The translations under genes were made by a program, and so were the position numbers. This document shows positions 1-6,550 of a stretch of DNA of 7,845 bases, piece by piece; position 1 is the stretch's first letter, and the number at the start of each line of letters is the position of its first letter. The stretch is taken from assembly GCA_004295885.1 (NCBI GenBank), contig SEDG01000111.1:1-7845 (forward strand), given 5' to 3'. The notes beneath the pieces are model-generated. The model was not told the origin of the DNA. It was given only the letters and a program-made list of their open reading frames with translations, and did not search any database. Origin of the DNA: Pedobacter sp. Lineage in GTDB: Bacteria; Bacteroidota; Bacteroidia; Sphingobacteriales; Sphingobacteriaceae.

Positions 1-1757
1 CCATCTAGGTATAAAGCTAATAATCTGTGCACCATTACATCGGGGTAACGGCGAATAGGAGAGGTAAAGTGTGTGTAGTGGTCAAATGCTAAGCCATAAT
101 GACTTGTTTTTTTAGTGGTGTAGATTGCCTTGGCCATTGAACGAATAGCTAACTGAGTTAACATATTCTGTTCTTTTTTGCCTTCTACATCTGCCATTAA
201 GAAATTTAGAGATTTAGCGATATCCTTATCTGTTTTGGTATTTACTTTATAGCCAAAACGAGAAGCAAAGGTGGCAAAGTTGTTTAGGTTCTCTAAGTTA
301 GGAGAGTCGTGAGAACGATAAACAAAAGTATATTTATTTTTACCGTTACCTTTTTTCGCAATAAATTCGGCTACTTTTTTATTGGCTAGTAGCATAAAAT
401 CTTCAATAAGTTTATGTGCGTCTTTACGCTCCTTTACATAAACGCCAATCGGTTTTCCACGTTCATCTAGTTTAAATTTAACCTCAGTACTTTCAAAACT
501 AATGGCACCATTTTTAAACTTTCTGTCGCGTAAAATGTAAGCCAGTTCGTTCAGTTTTAAAATTTCTTCGGCATAATCGCCTACCTTAGTTTCAATTACT
601 TCTTGTGCTTCTTCATAACTAAAGCGTCTATTAGAGTGTATGGTTGTTCTACCAAACCATTCACTTTTAATGTTCGCCTCATCATCTAGCTCAAAAACAG
701 CAGCAAAACATAATTTATCCTCATTTGGTCGCAAAGAACATACGCCATTACTCAGTCTTTCAGGCAGCATTGGTATAACCCTATCCACCAAATAAACCGA
801 TGTAGCACGTTCGTAAGCCTCTTTGTCTAGCGCACTATTTGGCTTTACATAATGAGAAACATCCGCAATATGAACGCCAACTTCATAATTTCCATTAGTT
901 AGTTTTTTGAAAGAAATAGCATCATCAAAATCTTTTGCATCAGCAGGGTCGATGGTAAATGTAACCGTATCCCTAAAATCTTTTCTACCTTTTTCATTTA
1001 TTTCAGCTTCGCTAACCGTTTCTGGAATGGCGTTGGCTTCTTTTTCAACTTCATTAGGAAAACTTAATGGAAAACCATATTGTGCTAATATGGCATTCAT
1101 CTCGGTATCATTCTCGCCCTGCGTACCTAGCACATTAATAATTTTCCCAATTGGATTTTTTGCACCCTCTGGCCAATCGGTAATGCTCACTTGTACTTTT
1201 TGACCATTTTTAGCGCCATTTAAATCGCTTAATGGAACAAAAATGTCATGCAGCATTTTACGGTCATCCGGTATAATAAAAGCAAAACGTTCTGAAACTT
1301 TGGCAACACCAATAAAGTCTGTTTTCGCTCTGGTTATAATTTCTACAATCTCACCTTCATTTCTCCGTCCGCTCGTTTTTTTACCAAAAACGTGAACTTT
1401 AACAATATCGCCGTGCAAGGCGTTGCGCAATTTACGTGGCGCAACGAAAATATCTTTCTCAAACTCATCATCTGGAACGATAAAAGCCGACCCGTCAGCA
1501 GTCATGTCAACTTTGCCAGTAATGAATACTTTTTGTTCTTTTAATCTGAACTTTCCACGTTCTGGACGAATAAATAATCCGTTTTCAGTTTGTTCTACCA
1601 ACACCTCTAAAATGGTGTCGATTGCAGATTTTTCACTTAAATTTAGCTTGGCAGCAACTTGCTTGTGGTTAAGTGCCACATTTTTGTTTTTCTCGAATAT
1701 ATCACTAATCATCTGTGTTAAAACGAGTTTGAATTGAGAATTTTTGTTTTTTGCCAT
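1..1757 (-). CDS. rnr: Ribonuclease R (3'-5' exoribonuclease), C-terminus off the left edge
   Basis: Processive 3'-5' exoribonuclease of the RNase II/R (RNB) family, which degrades structured RNA in the cytoplasm. I translated the minus strand from the ATG at 1757-1755: 585 codons stay open to the edge with no stop or frameshift. Visible parts in order are a winged-helix-like N-terminus (about residues 8-60), two OB/cold-shock domains (about 77-125 and 146-200) and the RNB catalytic domain from about 266. The catalytic motif IDPADAKDFDDA supplies the four metal-binding aspartates D270, D276, D278 and D279. The RNA-binding TSPIRRYPD motif lies at about 565-573, close to the edge. Family members are about 700-730 residues, so roughly 120 residues, including the S1 domain, are outside the window. 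The N-terminal helical domain favours RNase R over RNase II. No Shine-Dalgarno sequence precedes the start, as is normal in Bacteroidota. The gene is divergent from the barrel gene at 2054. Plus-strand reading frames inside it are shadows. Confidence 0.97.
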   Translation of the reverse strand, partial: MAKNKNSQFKLVLTQMISDIFEKNKNVALNHKQVAAKLNLSEKSAIDTILEVLVEQTENGLFIRPERGKFRLKEQKVFITGKVDMTADGSAFIVPDDEFEKDIFVAPRKLRNALHGDIVKVHVFGKKTSGRRNEGEIVEIITRAKTDFIGVAKVSERFAFIIPDDRKMLHDIFVPLSDLNGAKNGQKVQVSITDWPEGAKNPIGKIINVLGTQGENDTEMNAILAQYGFPLSFPNEVEKEANAIPETVSEAEINEKGRKDFRDTVTFTIDPADAKDFDDAISFKKLTNGNYEVGVHIADVSHYVKPNSALDKEAYERATSVYLVDRVIPMLPERLSNGVCSLRPNEDKLCFAAVFELDDEANIKSEWFGRTTIHSNRRFSYEEAQEVIETKVGDYAEEILKLNELAYILRDRKFKNGAISFESTEVKFKLDERGKPIGVYVKERKDAHKLIEDFMLLANKKVAEFIAKKGNGKNKYTFVYRSHDSPNLENLNNFATFASRFGYKVNTKTDKDIAKSLNFLMADVEGKKEQNMLTQLAIRSMAKAIYTTKKTSHYGLAFDHYTHFTSPIRRYPDVMVHRLLALYLD

Positions 1758-1820
1758 AGCTATTTATGTATAATATCGAAGATAGGAAATGTATATTAAG
1801 CTTATAGTATTTTTTCCAAT

Positions 1821-1858
1821 AATTAACGCTTCTATAACACAATTGAAGCGTTTTAATT
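1821..1858. repeat. Inverted repeat (hairpin) between the divergent genes
   Basis: AATTAACGCTTC (1821-1832) is mirrored by GAAGCGTTTTAATT (1845-1858) across a 12-nt loop. The only irregularity is two extra T residues in the right arm. The core, AACGCTTC against GAAGCGTT, is a perfect 8-bp match. It could be an operator, an RNA hairpin or part of a dispersed repeat. Its position upstream of the weak rnr promoter candidate does not decide between these. Confidence 0.4.
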
Positions 1859-1867
1859 GTTTGAAAA

Positions 1868-1961
1868 GCAAGGCCTGTTTTTTATAGGAGCGTTAGTCTC
1901 GCTTTCCGTTTCAATCTTTTTGGCTGAAGAACCAAAAAGTATTTCCACTATAATCGGGTTT
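1868..1961 (-). repeat. Dispersed repeat, copy A (minus orientation)
   Basis: Read on the minus strand from 1961, this segment has AAACCCGA, then GGAAATACTTTTT, then AGCCAAAAAGATTGAA, then a purine-rich tail ending in a TTGCTTTTCA-like block. The same blocks occur in the same order on the plus strand at 6390-6550 (copy B), with small differences and one insertion. Two non-coding, ordered matches in one 7.8-kb window point to a genome-wide repeat family. The ends are estimated from the similarity and may be off by 10 bp or so. No terminal inverted repeats or target duplications were seen. Confidence 0.65.
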
Positions 1962-2053
1962 AAAAACAAAGGTCTGTGCCAAAAACTAACACTAAGCCAT
2001 CCAATAAACATTGCAACACGTATATATTAACGGATAACAAAAAGCAATTCTGA

Positions 2054-3043
2054 ATGAAGAAATTCTTACTTATACTTATTTTCTCCTTATTTTCTTTAGC
2101 GGGCCTTGCCCAGAATGGCAGCATAGATTCACTGAACGAAAAGAAGCAACAACTCAATTTAGTGTACACTTCATTGTATAAAGAAAACAGTGAAATGTCT
2201 TACACTTCGCCCGCTGGCGAGATTGGAGCGCCTTCTAAGTATGTAATTAATGGGAAATTAACTACCACTTATATGCTTTTCGGACCTAGGAACTTGCCTA
2301 TCGCTTTTTCTGTAAACCCAGATTTTACAGTTCGGGTAAGAACAGACAAATCTGCTGGTGTAAGAACGCCAAGCTTTAGATTAGGCGGAACATTTTATAT
2401 AAGGTTGTTAGATGAAATTAAGAGATATAGATATGTCCAGCTAAGTTTTACGCACCATTCAAACGGACAAGATGGTGACGCTACTTTAACTGATGGCTCA
2501 ATAAATACTAAAACGGGAAACTTCAACACCAATTATTTAACTGCCGCTTATAGTTTCGGGAACTTTACAGCGCCAAAATCTCCAAGCGGGATTTACCAAT
2601 CTTATAACCACAAAGTAGGACTGGAGTGGCATAAGTGGTTTAATTATGAAGCATCTTTAAATGGCGATTATGGTTTCACCAGAATAAACTATGATTTCTC
2701 TTTTAGAATTTATCAAATTTATAATGGACAGAAAGGTGGCTGGAAAAAGGTTGGTCTGACAAACTTTAAAGGTAAAAATACCTTAGAAAAAGAAACATGG
2801 CGTTTTAATGGACGAGTTTCTTATGCGGTAAATAAATATGTCAATTATCAATTTTTTGCCCCGAAAAGAAGGCTAAATTTAGAAGCGTCGGCCAATTATA
2901 GTTTACCGTTTATGCAAAATGTTTTTCTGATGGCGAGTTTTGGCTATTACGGCGAAGACCCTTACAACATCTATTTCAAAGACAAATACGCGTTCATGAG
3001 ATTTGGGATTTCTAGTACGTTCTCAAGGTATAGGATTAAGTAA
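2054..3043 (+). CDS. Secreted outer-membrane beta-barrel protein, possibly phospholipase A-like
   Basis: A 329-residue protein predicted to lie in the outer membrane. Residues 1-19 form a clear signal peptide (MKK, a hydrophobic core, then AGLA before Q20). The rest alternates polar and aromatic residues with many Tyr/Phe-rich strands, typical of a beta-barrel. One conserved-looking motif stands out: FTHHSNGQDG, with H134, S136, N137 and G138. This matches the HxSNG active-site motif of outer-membrane phospholipase A (PldA/OMPLA), where a His-Ser-Asn triad hydrolyses phospholipids. The OMPLA asparagine sits about 12 residues after the serine, and several Asn residues (N151, N156, N158, N160) follow here. 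The length is close to OMPLA (about 290 residues). The overall similarity is too low for me to assign the family firmly; a generic Bacteroidota porin-like protein is the alternative. The start follows no Shine-Dalgarno sequence but is fixed by the signal peptide. The gene stands alone and converges on the ATPase gene. Confidence 0.85.
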   Translation: MKKFLLILIFSLFSLAGLAQNGSIDSLNEKKQQLNLVYTSLYKENSEMSYTSPAGEIGAPSKYVINGKLTTTYMLFGPRNLPIAFSVNPDFTVRVRTDKSAGVRTPSFRLGGTFYIRLLDEIKRYRYVQLSFTHHSNGQDGDATLTDGSINTKTGNFNTNYLTAAYSFGNFTAPKSPSGIYQSYNHKVGLEWHKWFNYEASLNGDYGFTRINYDFSFRIYQIYNGQKGGWKKVGLTNFKGKNTLEKETWRFNGRVSYAVNKYVNYQFFAPKRRLNLEASANYSLPFMQNVFLMASFGYYGEDPYNIYFKDKYAFMRFGISSTFSRYRIK

Positions 3044-3055
3044 TTCTGTGTTCTC

Positions 3056-3121
3056 AAAAAAAGATCTGTTGTTTAGATGAGTTACACGGAATTAATTTTT
3101 GACTCATCCAAATAGATTTTT
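3056..3121. terminator. Bidirectional intrinsic-terminator-like hairpin between convergent genes
   Basis: GATGAGT (3076-3082) pairs with ACTCATC (3102-3108) around a 19-nt loop. The stem continues after one A-C mismatch with TTT (3072-3074) and AAA (3110-3112). After an internal loop, AAAAA and TCT (3058-3067, with a GA bulge) pair with AGATTTTT (3114-3121). In the plus direction the hairpin ends in a run of T; in the minus direction it ends in seven T. It lies 12 bp after the barrel gene's stop and about 100 bp after the ATPase gene's stop, as expected for a terminator shared by convergent genes. The rest of this 177-bp spacer shows nothing recognisable. Confidence 0.5.
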
Positions 3122-3220
3122 CTCCAGAACAAGTCGAGACAGGTGCCTCTGAATGAAAAAAGATCTACGGCTACTAACATCCTAAAATCATTCAATCTTA
3201 AAAATCCTATTCAAGACAGA

Positions 3221-4939
3221 TTAACCAACCATACTTTCCTTGCCTGGAATAGCTTCTATCAGCTTTTTTGTGTAATCAGCTTTGGGAGAGTTGTAAATGA
3301 TTTCTGGAAAACCTTCTTCTTCAACCTTTCCTTTATTCATTACAATCATACGGTCTGAAATGTGCTTAACAACCGCCAAATCGTGGGATATAAAAATGTA
3401 GGTTAGACCAAAGTCTTGTTGTAATTCCCTTAATAAATTTAATACTTGAGCTTGTACAGAAACATCTAAAGCAGATACAGATTCATCGCAAATGATGAAT
3501 TTTGGTTTTAAGGCTAAGGCTCTAGCAATTACAATTCTTTGCCGCTGACCGCCAGAAAATTCGTGTGGATAACGGTCAAAATGTTCTGGATTTAGATTTA
3601 CTTTTTCTAATAAATTTAAAACATGTGCTTTTCTTTCTTTATCCGTTTTAAAAACATGATGCACTTGCAAAGGCTCCATTATAGCATTGCCAACTGTAAT
3701 TTTTGGATTTAGAGAAGAATAAGGGTCTTGAAAAATGATTTGCACATCTTTCCGCATTTTTCTTAAATCAGCTTTGCCTAACGTAGTTAAATCGGTTCCG
3801 TCAAAAATTACCTTGCCCGAAGTTGGTTCCACCAAACGTAAAATACTTCTTCCCAAAGTGGTTTTACCACAACCTGATTCGCCTACCAAACCTAAAGTTT
3901 CGCCAGGGAAAACCTCAAAAGAAATGTCATCAACAGCTTTGACGTAGGATGTTGTTTTACCAAACAATCCTTTTTTTATTGGATACCAAGTACAAAGATT
4001 TTGAACTTGCAGCAATGGTTTTTGTGTATATAATTTGTGCCTTCTTTCCTCAATTTCTTGATTTGTATAACTGTTAATTTCCAACAGGTGTTGAACGTTA
4101 ACAGCCGTATCTTCATTTAAGAAATCTGCAACAATCGGTAGTTTTTTTAAACGTCTTTGTGGCGCAGGTCTGCAAGCTAAAAGCCCTTTTGTATATGGAT
4201 GTTGTGGATTTTCAAAAATCTGTTTGGCCGAACCTTGTTCTACGATATTGCCTTTATACATCACTAACAATTCATCCGCAATTTCACTAATAACAGCTAA
4301 ATCATGGGAGATGAAAATTAAACCCATGTTACGCTCATCTTTTAACCGCAATAAGAGCTCTAAAATTGTTTTTTGAACAGTTACGTCTAACGCTGTAGTT
4401 GGTTCATCAGCAATGAGTAATTCGGGATTACAACTCAATGCCATCGCAATCATTACTCGTTGTTTTTGTCCTCCAGATAATTGATGCGGATAGCTATCAA
4501 AAATATTAGCTGGCCTTGGTAATTGAACTTCTTTGAACAAAGCTATCGTTTGTGCCTTTGCAGTTGCCTTGTCTACCTTTTGGTGTAAAATTATGGCCTC
4601 TTGAACTTGTGAACCACAGGTGAAAACTGGATTTAATGAAGTCATCGGTTCTTGAAAAATCATAGCCATTTTATTGCCACGATAACTTCTTATTTCATTA
4701 TCTGATAAGTTTAATAAGCTAATGTTATCAAAATCGATTTCGCCTGTAATCTCGGTATTTTTAGAATCATGTAAACGCATGATAGAAAAAGAAGTAACGG
4801 ATTTTCCTGAACCAGATTCGCCAACAATACCCAAAACCTTACCTTTTTCTAAATTGAAACTTACTTTGTGGACAGCTTCGCTCCAAGTTTTTTCTTCTCG
4901 GTTAAAAAAGGAAATGGCTAATTCTTTTACGTTTAACAT
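3221..4939 (-). CDS. Oligopeptide/dipeptide-type ABC transporter ATPase with two fused ATP-binding domains
   Basis: A 572-residue cytoplasmic ATPase that should energise uptake of peptides or related solutes through inner-membrane permeases (DppD-DppF type fused in one chain, as in GsiA and YejF). Domain 1 has Walker A GESGSGKS (40-47), the Q-loop FQEPMTSLNP (95-104), the signature LSGGQKQR (154-161), Walker B LLIADE (174-179) and H212. Domain 2 has GESGCGKT (353-360), FQDPYSSLNP (403-412), FSGGQRQR (461-468), Walker B FIICDE (481-486) and H519. Both sites keep every key residue, so both look competent to hydrolyse ATP. Each half ends in an oligopeptide-transporter C-terminal motif (NPQHPYTKGLL at 244-254; a weaker SPKADYTKKL at 551-560). 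The start overlaps the stop of the 83-residue gene upstream by one base (TAATG), which suggests translational coupling. No permease or binding-protein gene lies in the window, so the substrate cannot be told. Confidence 0.95.
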   Translation of the reverse strand: MLNVKELAISFFNREEKTWSEAVHKVSFNLEKGKVLGIVGESGSGKSVTSFSIMRLHDSKNTEITGEIDFDNISLLNLSDNEIRSYRGNKMAMIFQEPMTSLNPVFTCGSQVQEAIILHQKVDKATAKAQTIALFKEVQLPRPANIFDSYPHQLSGGQKQRVMIAMALSCNPELLIADEPTTALDVTVQKTILELLLRLKDERNMGLIFISHDLAVISEIADELLVMYKGNIVEQGSAKQIFENPQHPYTKGLLACRPAPQRRLKKLPIVADFLNEDTAVNVQHLLEINSYTNQEIEERRHKLYTQKPLLQVQNLCTWYPIKKGLFGKTTSYVKAVDDISFEVFPGETLGLVGESGCGKTTLGRSILRLVEPTSGKVIFDGTDLTTLGKADLRKMRKDVQIIFQDPYSSLNPKITVGNAIMEPLQVHHVFKTDKERKAHVLNLLEKVNLNPEHFDRYPHEFSGGQRQRIVIARALALKPKFIICDESVSALDVSVQAQVLNLLRELQQDFGLTYIFISHDLAVVKHISDRMIVMNKGKVEEEGFPEIIYNSPKADYTKKLIEAIPGKESMVG

Positions 4940-5190
4940 TAAAGCTTTTGTATTATTAGTTCTTTAGAATTTTCTTCCAGAGAATTAAATTCATCAAAAT
5001 GAAAATGACAACCTGTCGGAACTGTATCTTGAGCTAAGGTAAGCAATTGCTTAGCTAATGAAATTAAACCCGCTTTATTAGCAGATATTACGATTTCTTC
5101 ATTCGAAAAGATTGTTTTTATTTCAAAACCATCTTCCCAATTCGATTGAAGTACACCATTGTAATCTGGAATATTTATCTTTATTTCCAT
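4939..5190 (-). CDS. Small protein (83 aa), possible Imm32-type immunity protein fold
   Basis: A small, acidic, probably cytoplasmic protein with no signal peptide or membrane segment. Visible are a beta-rich N-terminus (residues 1-36), a helix ANKAGLISLAKQLLTLAQ (37-54), a short GCHFHFDE segment with C61, H62 and H64 (60-67), and a C-terminal LEENSKELIIQKL (71-83). The arrangement (helix with GL-x-SLA-x-LL-x-LA, then G-x-H-x-H-x-DE, then a charged S-x-EL-I strand) is what I remember of the Imm32 immunity family of polymorphic toxin systems. That assignment comes from memory and is tentative. No toxin gene is adjacent. Its stop overlaps the start of the ABC ATPase (TAATG), so the two genes are probably co-transcribed and coupled. 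The reading frame is believable because of this junction and the ordinary codon use. The in-frame ATG at 5190 has no Shine-Dalgarno sequence. Confidence 0.75.
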   Translation of the reverse strand: MEIKINIPDYNGVLQSNWEDGFEIKTIFSNEEIVISANKAGLISLAKQLLTLAQDTVPTGCHFHFDEFNSLEENSKELIIQKL

Positions 5191-5440
5191 TCTAGTTAAC
5201 GATTTCTTACTTCACTAAGATAATACTTATAGATGATTTCTAGCCACAGATTCGCAGATTATGTAAATTATAGGTAATAATTAGTGGGTCGTATATTTGT
5301 GATGTAGGCCGCTATAGATATCGAATCCCGCTGGGATTCTCTGGTTATGTTTCTTGTGTTAAACGAAACTTTTTGCAGGTCTGTAACAGCAAACATCTGG
5401 TTCGTAATGATTATAATCTGCGGACCTGTGCAACTTTCAT
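5191..5440. other. Intergenic region, 250 bp, largely a repeat-like element
   Basis: This spacer lies upstream of the 83-residue gene and downstream of the exonuclease gene, both on the minus strand. It should hold the promoter for the small gene and ATPase pair, but I find no good TAnnTTTG match. A 72-codon minus-strand frame (5268-5486) runs through it into the exonuclease gene. It shows no protein-like features and is rejected. Most of the spacer is the inverted-repeat-bounded segment at 5245-5430. Confidence 0.55.
5245..5430. repeat. 186-bp segment bounded by 18-bp imperfect inverted repeats (MITE-like)
   Basis: The left end CACAGATTCGCAGATTAT (5245-5262) and the right end ATAATCTGCGGACCTGTG (5413-5430) are inverted copies with 16 of 18 bases matching. 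Between them lies a second hairpin, GAATCCC (5323-5329), loop GCT, GGGATTC (5333-5339), preceded by a GTAGGCCGC block. The structure suggests a small non-autonomous mobile element or a REP-type repeat. No target-site duplication is visible in the flanks, and no transposase is nearby. The right end stops 10 bp short of the exonuclease stop codon, so the folded form could also end that transcript. Confidence 0.5.
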
Positions 5441-6163
5441 TTATGCCTTTGAGGGAACAATCGTGATATTTTCTGCTGGAATGCAAGGAAGCCCTTTAAA
5501 CCGTAATAAGATTTGTGCCGTTGTAATTACATCTTTCTGGCAATAGGTTACGATTCTGGGCAAGTCTTTTTCTTGATAATAAACATCCTTAACCATACTG
5601 CCATCAATGTCATCTTTTGGTGTGGGGATGTTAAAAATAGCTGCCAATAAATTTAAGGAAGTGTAGTTTTTATAATCACCGAATTTCCATAACTCCATGG
5701 TGTCGATGTGTAGAATTTCCCAAGGTTTTTTGCCCGCTATTTGTAGTTGAGTAGGGATATCAATTCCATTAACCAACATTCGTCTGCATAAATAGGGGAA
5801 ATCGAATTCTTTACCATTATGTGCACAGAGAATTTGGTCCTTGGGCTGCTTAGCCAATAACTGATTAAATTGTTTTAAAACATCAACTTCATCGTGACCG
5901 AAATAGGAGTTAACCCTAAAATTTAGGTCGCCTTCGTGATGATGAAAAAGACCAACGCTAATGCAAATGATTTTGCCAAATTCTGCCCAAATACCAGCTC
6001 TTTCATAAAAATCTGATGGGCTTTTATCGTCTTTTCTAAGTAGTTGAGTTTTGGTATCCCAAAGAGATCGCATTTGCTCTGGCAGCTCTTCAAAAAATTG
6101 ATAAAGCGGAACAGTTTCAATGTCAATTACAAAAACCTTATTTAAGTTAACCTCTTTAAGCAT
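5441..6163 (-). CDS. Stand-alone 3'-5' exonuclease related to the PolB proofreading domain (DEDDy)
   Basis: A 240-residue cytoplasmic nuclease expected to remove nucleotides from DNA 3' ends, in the family annotated as predicted PolB-like 3'-5' exonuclease (PF10108 type). The three exonuclease motifs are visible: Exo I FVIDIETVP with D14 and E16; Exo II CAHNGKEFDFPYL with H115, N116 and D121; and Exo III YCQKDVITTAQI with Y207 and D211, which makes it DEDDy. HIDTMELWKFGDYKNYTSL (152-170) is the conserved stretch between motifs II and III. No polymerase domain follows, and the length is normal for these single-domain proteins. The ATG at 6163 is supported by motif I beginning 10 residues in. 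Its cellular role is not established; DNA repair is a reasonable inference. The gene appears monocistronic, flanked by repeat-rich spacers on both sides. A 67-codon frame nested in it (5923-6126) is a shadow. Confidence 0.92.
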   Translation of the reverse strand: MLKEVNLNKVFVIDIETVPLYQFFEELPEQMRSLWDTKTQLLRKDDKSPSDFYERAGIWAEFGKIICISVGLFHHHEGDLNFRVNSYFGHDEVDVLKQFNQLLAKQPKDQILCAHNGKEFDFPYLCRRMLVNGIDIPTQLQIAGKKPWEILHIDTMELWKFGDYKNYTSLNLLAAIFNIPTPKDDIDGSMVKDVYYQEKDLPRIVTYCQKDVITTAQILLRFKGLPCIPAENITIVPSKA

Positions 6164-6277
6164 GGCCGAAATGTTTGCGATGTAAATTTAAATAGGGAAA
6201 TTGAAGATATAGAAATTATTTGAATTGTTTGCGTTGATATGGTTCTAATAACTAGAGAGGGCTTTAGGAATGCTGAT

Positions 6278-6325
6278 TTGGCTAAAGCCAATTGGATTTT
6301 GTTTTTAATCGTTGGCTAAAGCCAA
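6278..6325. repeat. REP-like tandem pair of small palindromes
   Basis: The 14-bp sequence TTGGCTAAAGCCAA occurs at 6278-6291 and again, identically, at 6312-6325, separated by 20 bp. Each copy is an inverted repeat with 6-bp arms around AA, and the two copies can also pair with each other into a longer hairpin. GGCTAAAGCC-type palindromes in pairs resemble the REP elements that IS200-like RAYT transposases act on. The functional link is an inference. Confidence 0.6.
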
Positions 6326-6389
6326 GGGCAATGAATGGAACAGTTGCAGAAGCTTAACCTTTTAATAGCTGCACAAGTTTTTGTTATCT

Positions 6390-6550
6390 AAACCCGACTT
6401 AGCGGAAATACTTTTTTGTTGAGCCAATTTAGTCATCCGATGAATATTTACACGCTGCCTATATTCATCGGATGACTTCAATAAAGCACAAAAAAGATTG
6501 AATCGAGGACGGGACCGGATGTTCCGATTTGCACTGGTTTTGCTTTCCTA
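6390..6550 (+). repeat. Dispersed repeat, copy B, interrupted
   Basis: Blocks shared in order with copy A at 1868-1961: AAACCCGA (6390-6397), GGAAATACTTTTT (from 6404), AGCCAA (6422-6427), AAAAAGATTGAA (6491-6502) and a tail ending in TTGCTTTCCTA (6540-6550). In copy A the AGCC and AAAAAGATTGAA blocks are contiguous. Here about 60 bp (about 6428-6490), containing a perfect palindrome, sit between them. The simplest reading is that a second repeat inserted into this copy. Confidence 0.65.
6431..6477. repeat. Perfect 17-bp inverted repeat with 13-nt loop
   Basis: AGTCATCCGATGAATAT (6431-6447) is exactly complemented by ATATTCATCGGATGACT (6461-6477). It forms a strong hairpin but lacks a terminator-like T tract directly after the stem on either strand. 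It lies inside repeat copy B, about 240 bp upstream of the exonuclease start and 220 bp beyond the speA stop, so it does not look like either gene's terminator or operator. An inserted palindromic repeat unit fits better. Confidence 0.8.

Larger units (their letters stand above)
1758..2053. other. Divergent intergenic region, 296 bp, with hairpin and repeat
   Basis: This spacer lies between the start codons of rnr (minus) and the outer-membrane protein gene (plus), so both promoters should be here. I see no coding potential. On the minus strand, TACATTTC at 1793-1786 resembles the Bacteroidota -7 element TAnnTTTG, with a TTG 23 bp further upstream. The spacing is slightly long, so this is only a weak promoter candidate for rnr. 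I found no convincing match for the plus-strand gene. The middle and right parts are taken up by the hairpin at 1821-1858 and repeat copy A at about 1868-1961, both listed separately. Confidence 0.6.

Noticed and set aside
907..1737. Two plus-strand frames (907-1203 and 1423-1737)
   Set aside because: Both are antisense shadows inside the rnr gene, which reads through the whole interval with catalytic motifs intact.
1960..2169. Minus-strand frame of 69 codons with hydrophobic residues
   Set aside because: It is antisense to the signal-peptide end of the barrel gene; its hydrophobic look is the complement of Lys/Phe-rich coding and repeat DNA.
3055..3167. AAAAAAGATCT occurring twice (3057-3067 and 3157-3167) as a possible direct repeat
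   Set aside because: The shared part is 11 bp of low complexity and the surrounding sequence does not align; chance is sufficient.
3143..3358. Plus-strand frame of 71 codons
   Set aside because: Most of it is antisense to the ATPase C-terminus, and it has no recognisable features.
5268..5486. Minus-strand frame of 72 codons
   Set aside because: It runs through the inverted-repeat segment and overlaps the well-supported exonuclease C-terminus in another frame; no protein-like features.
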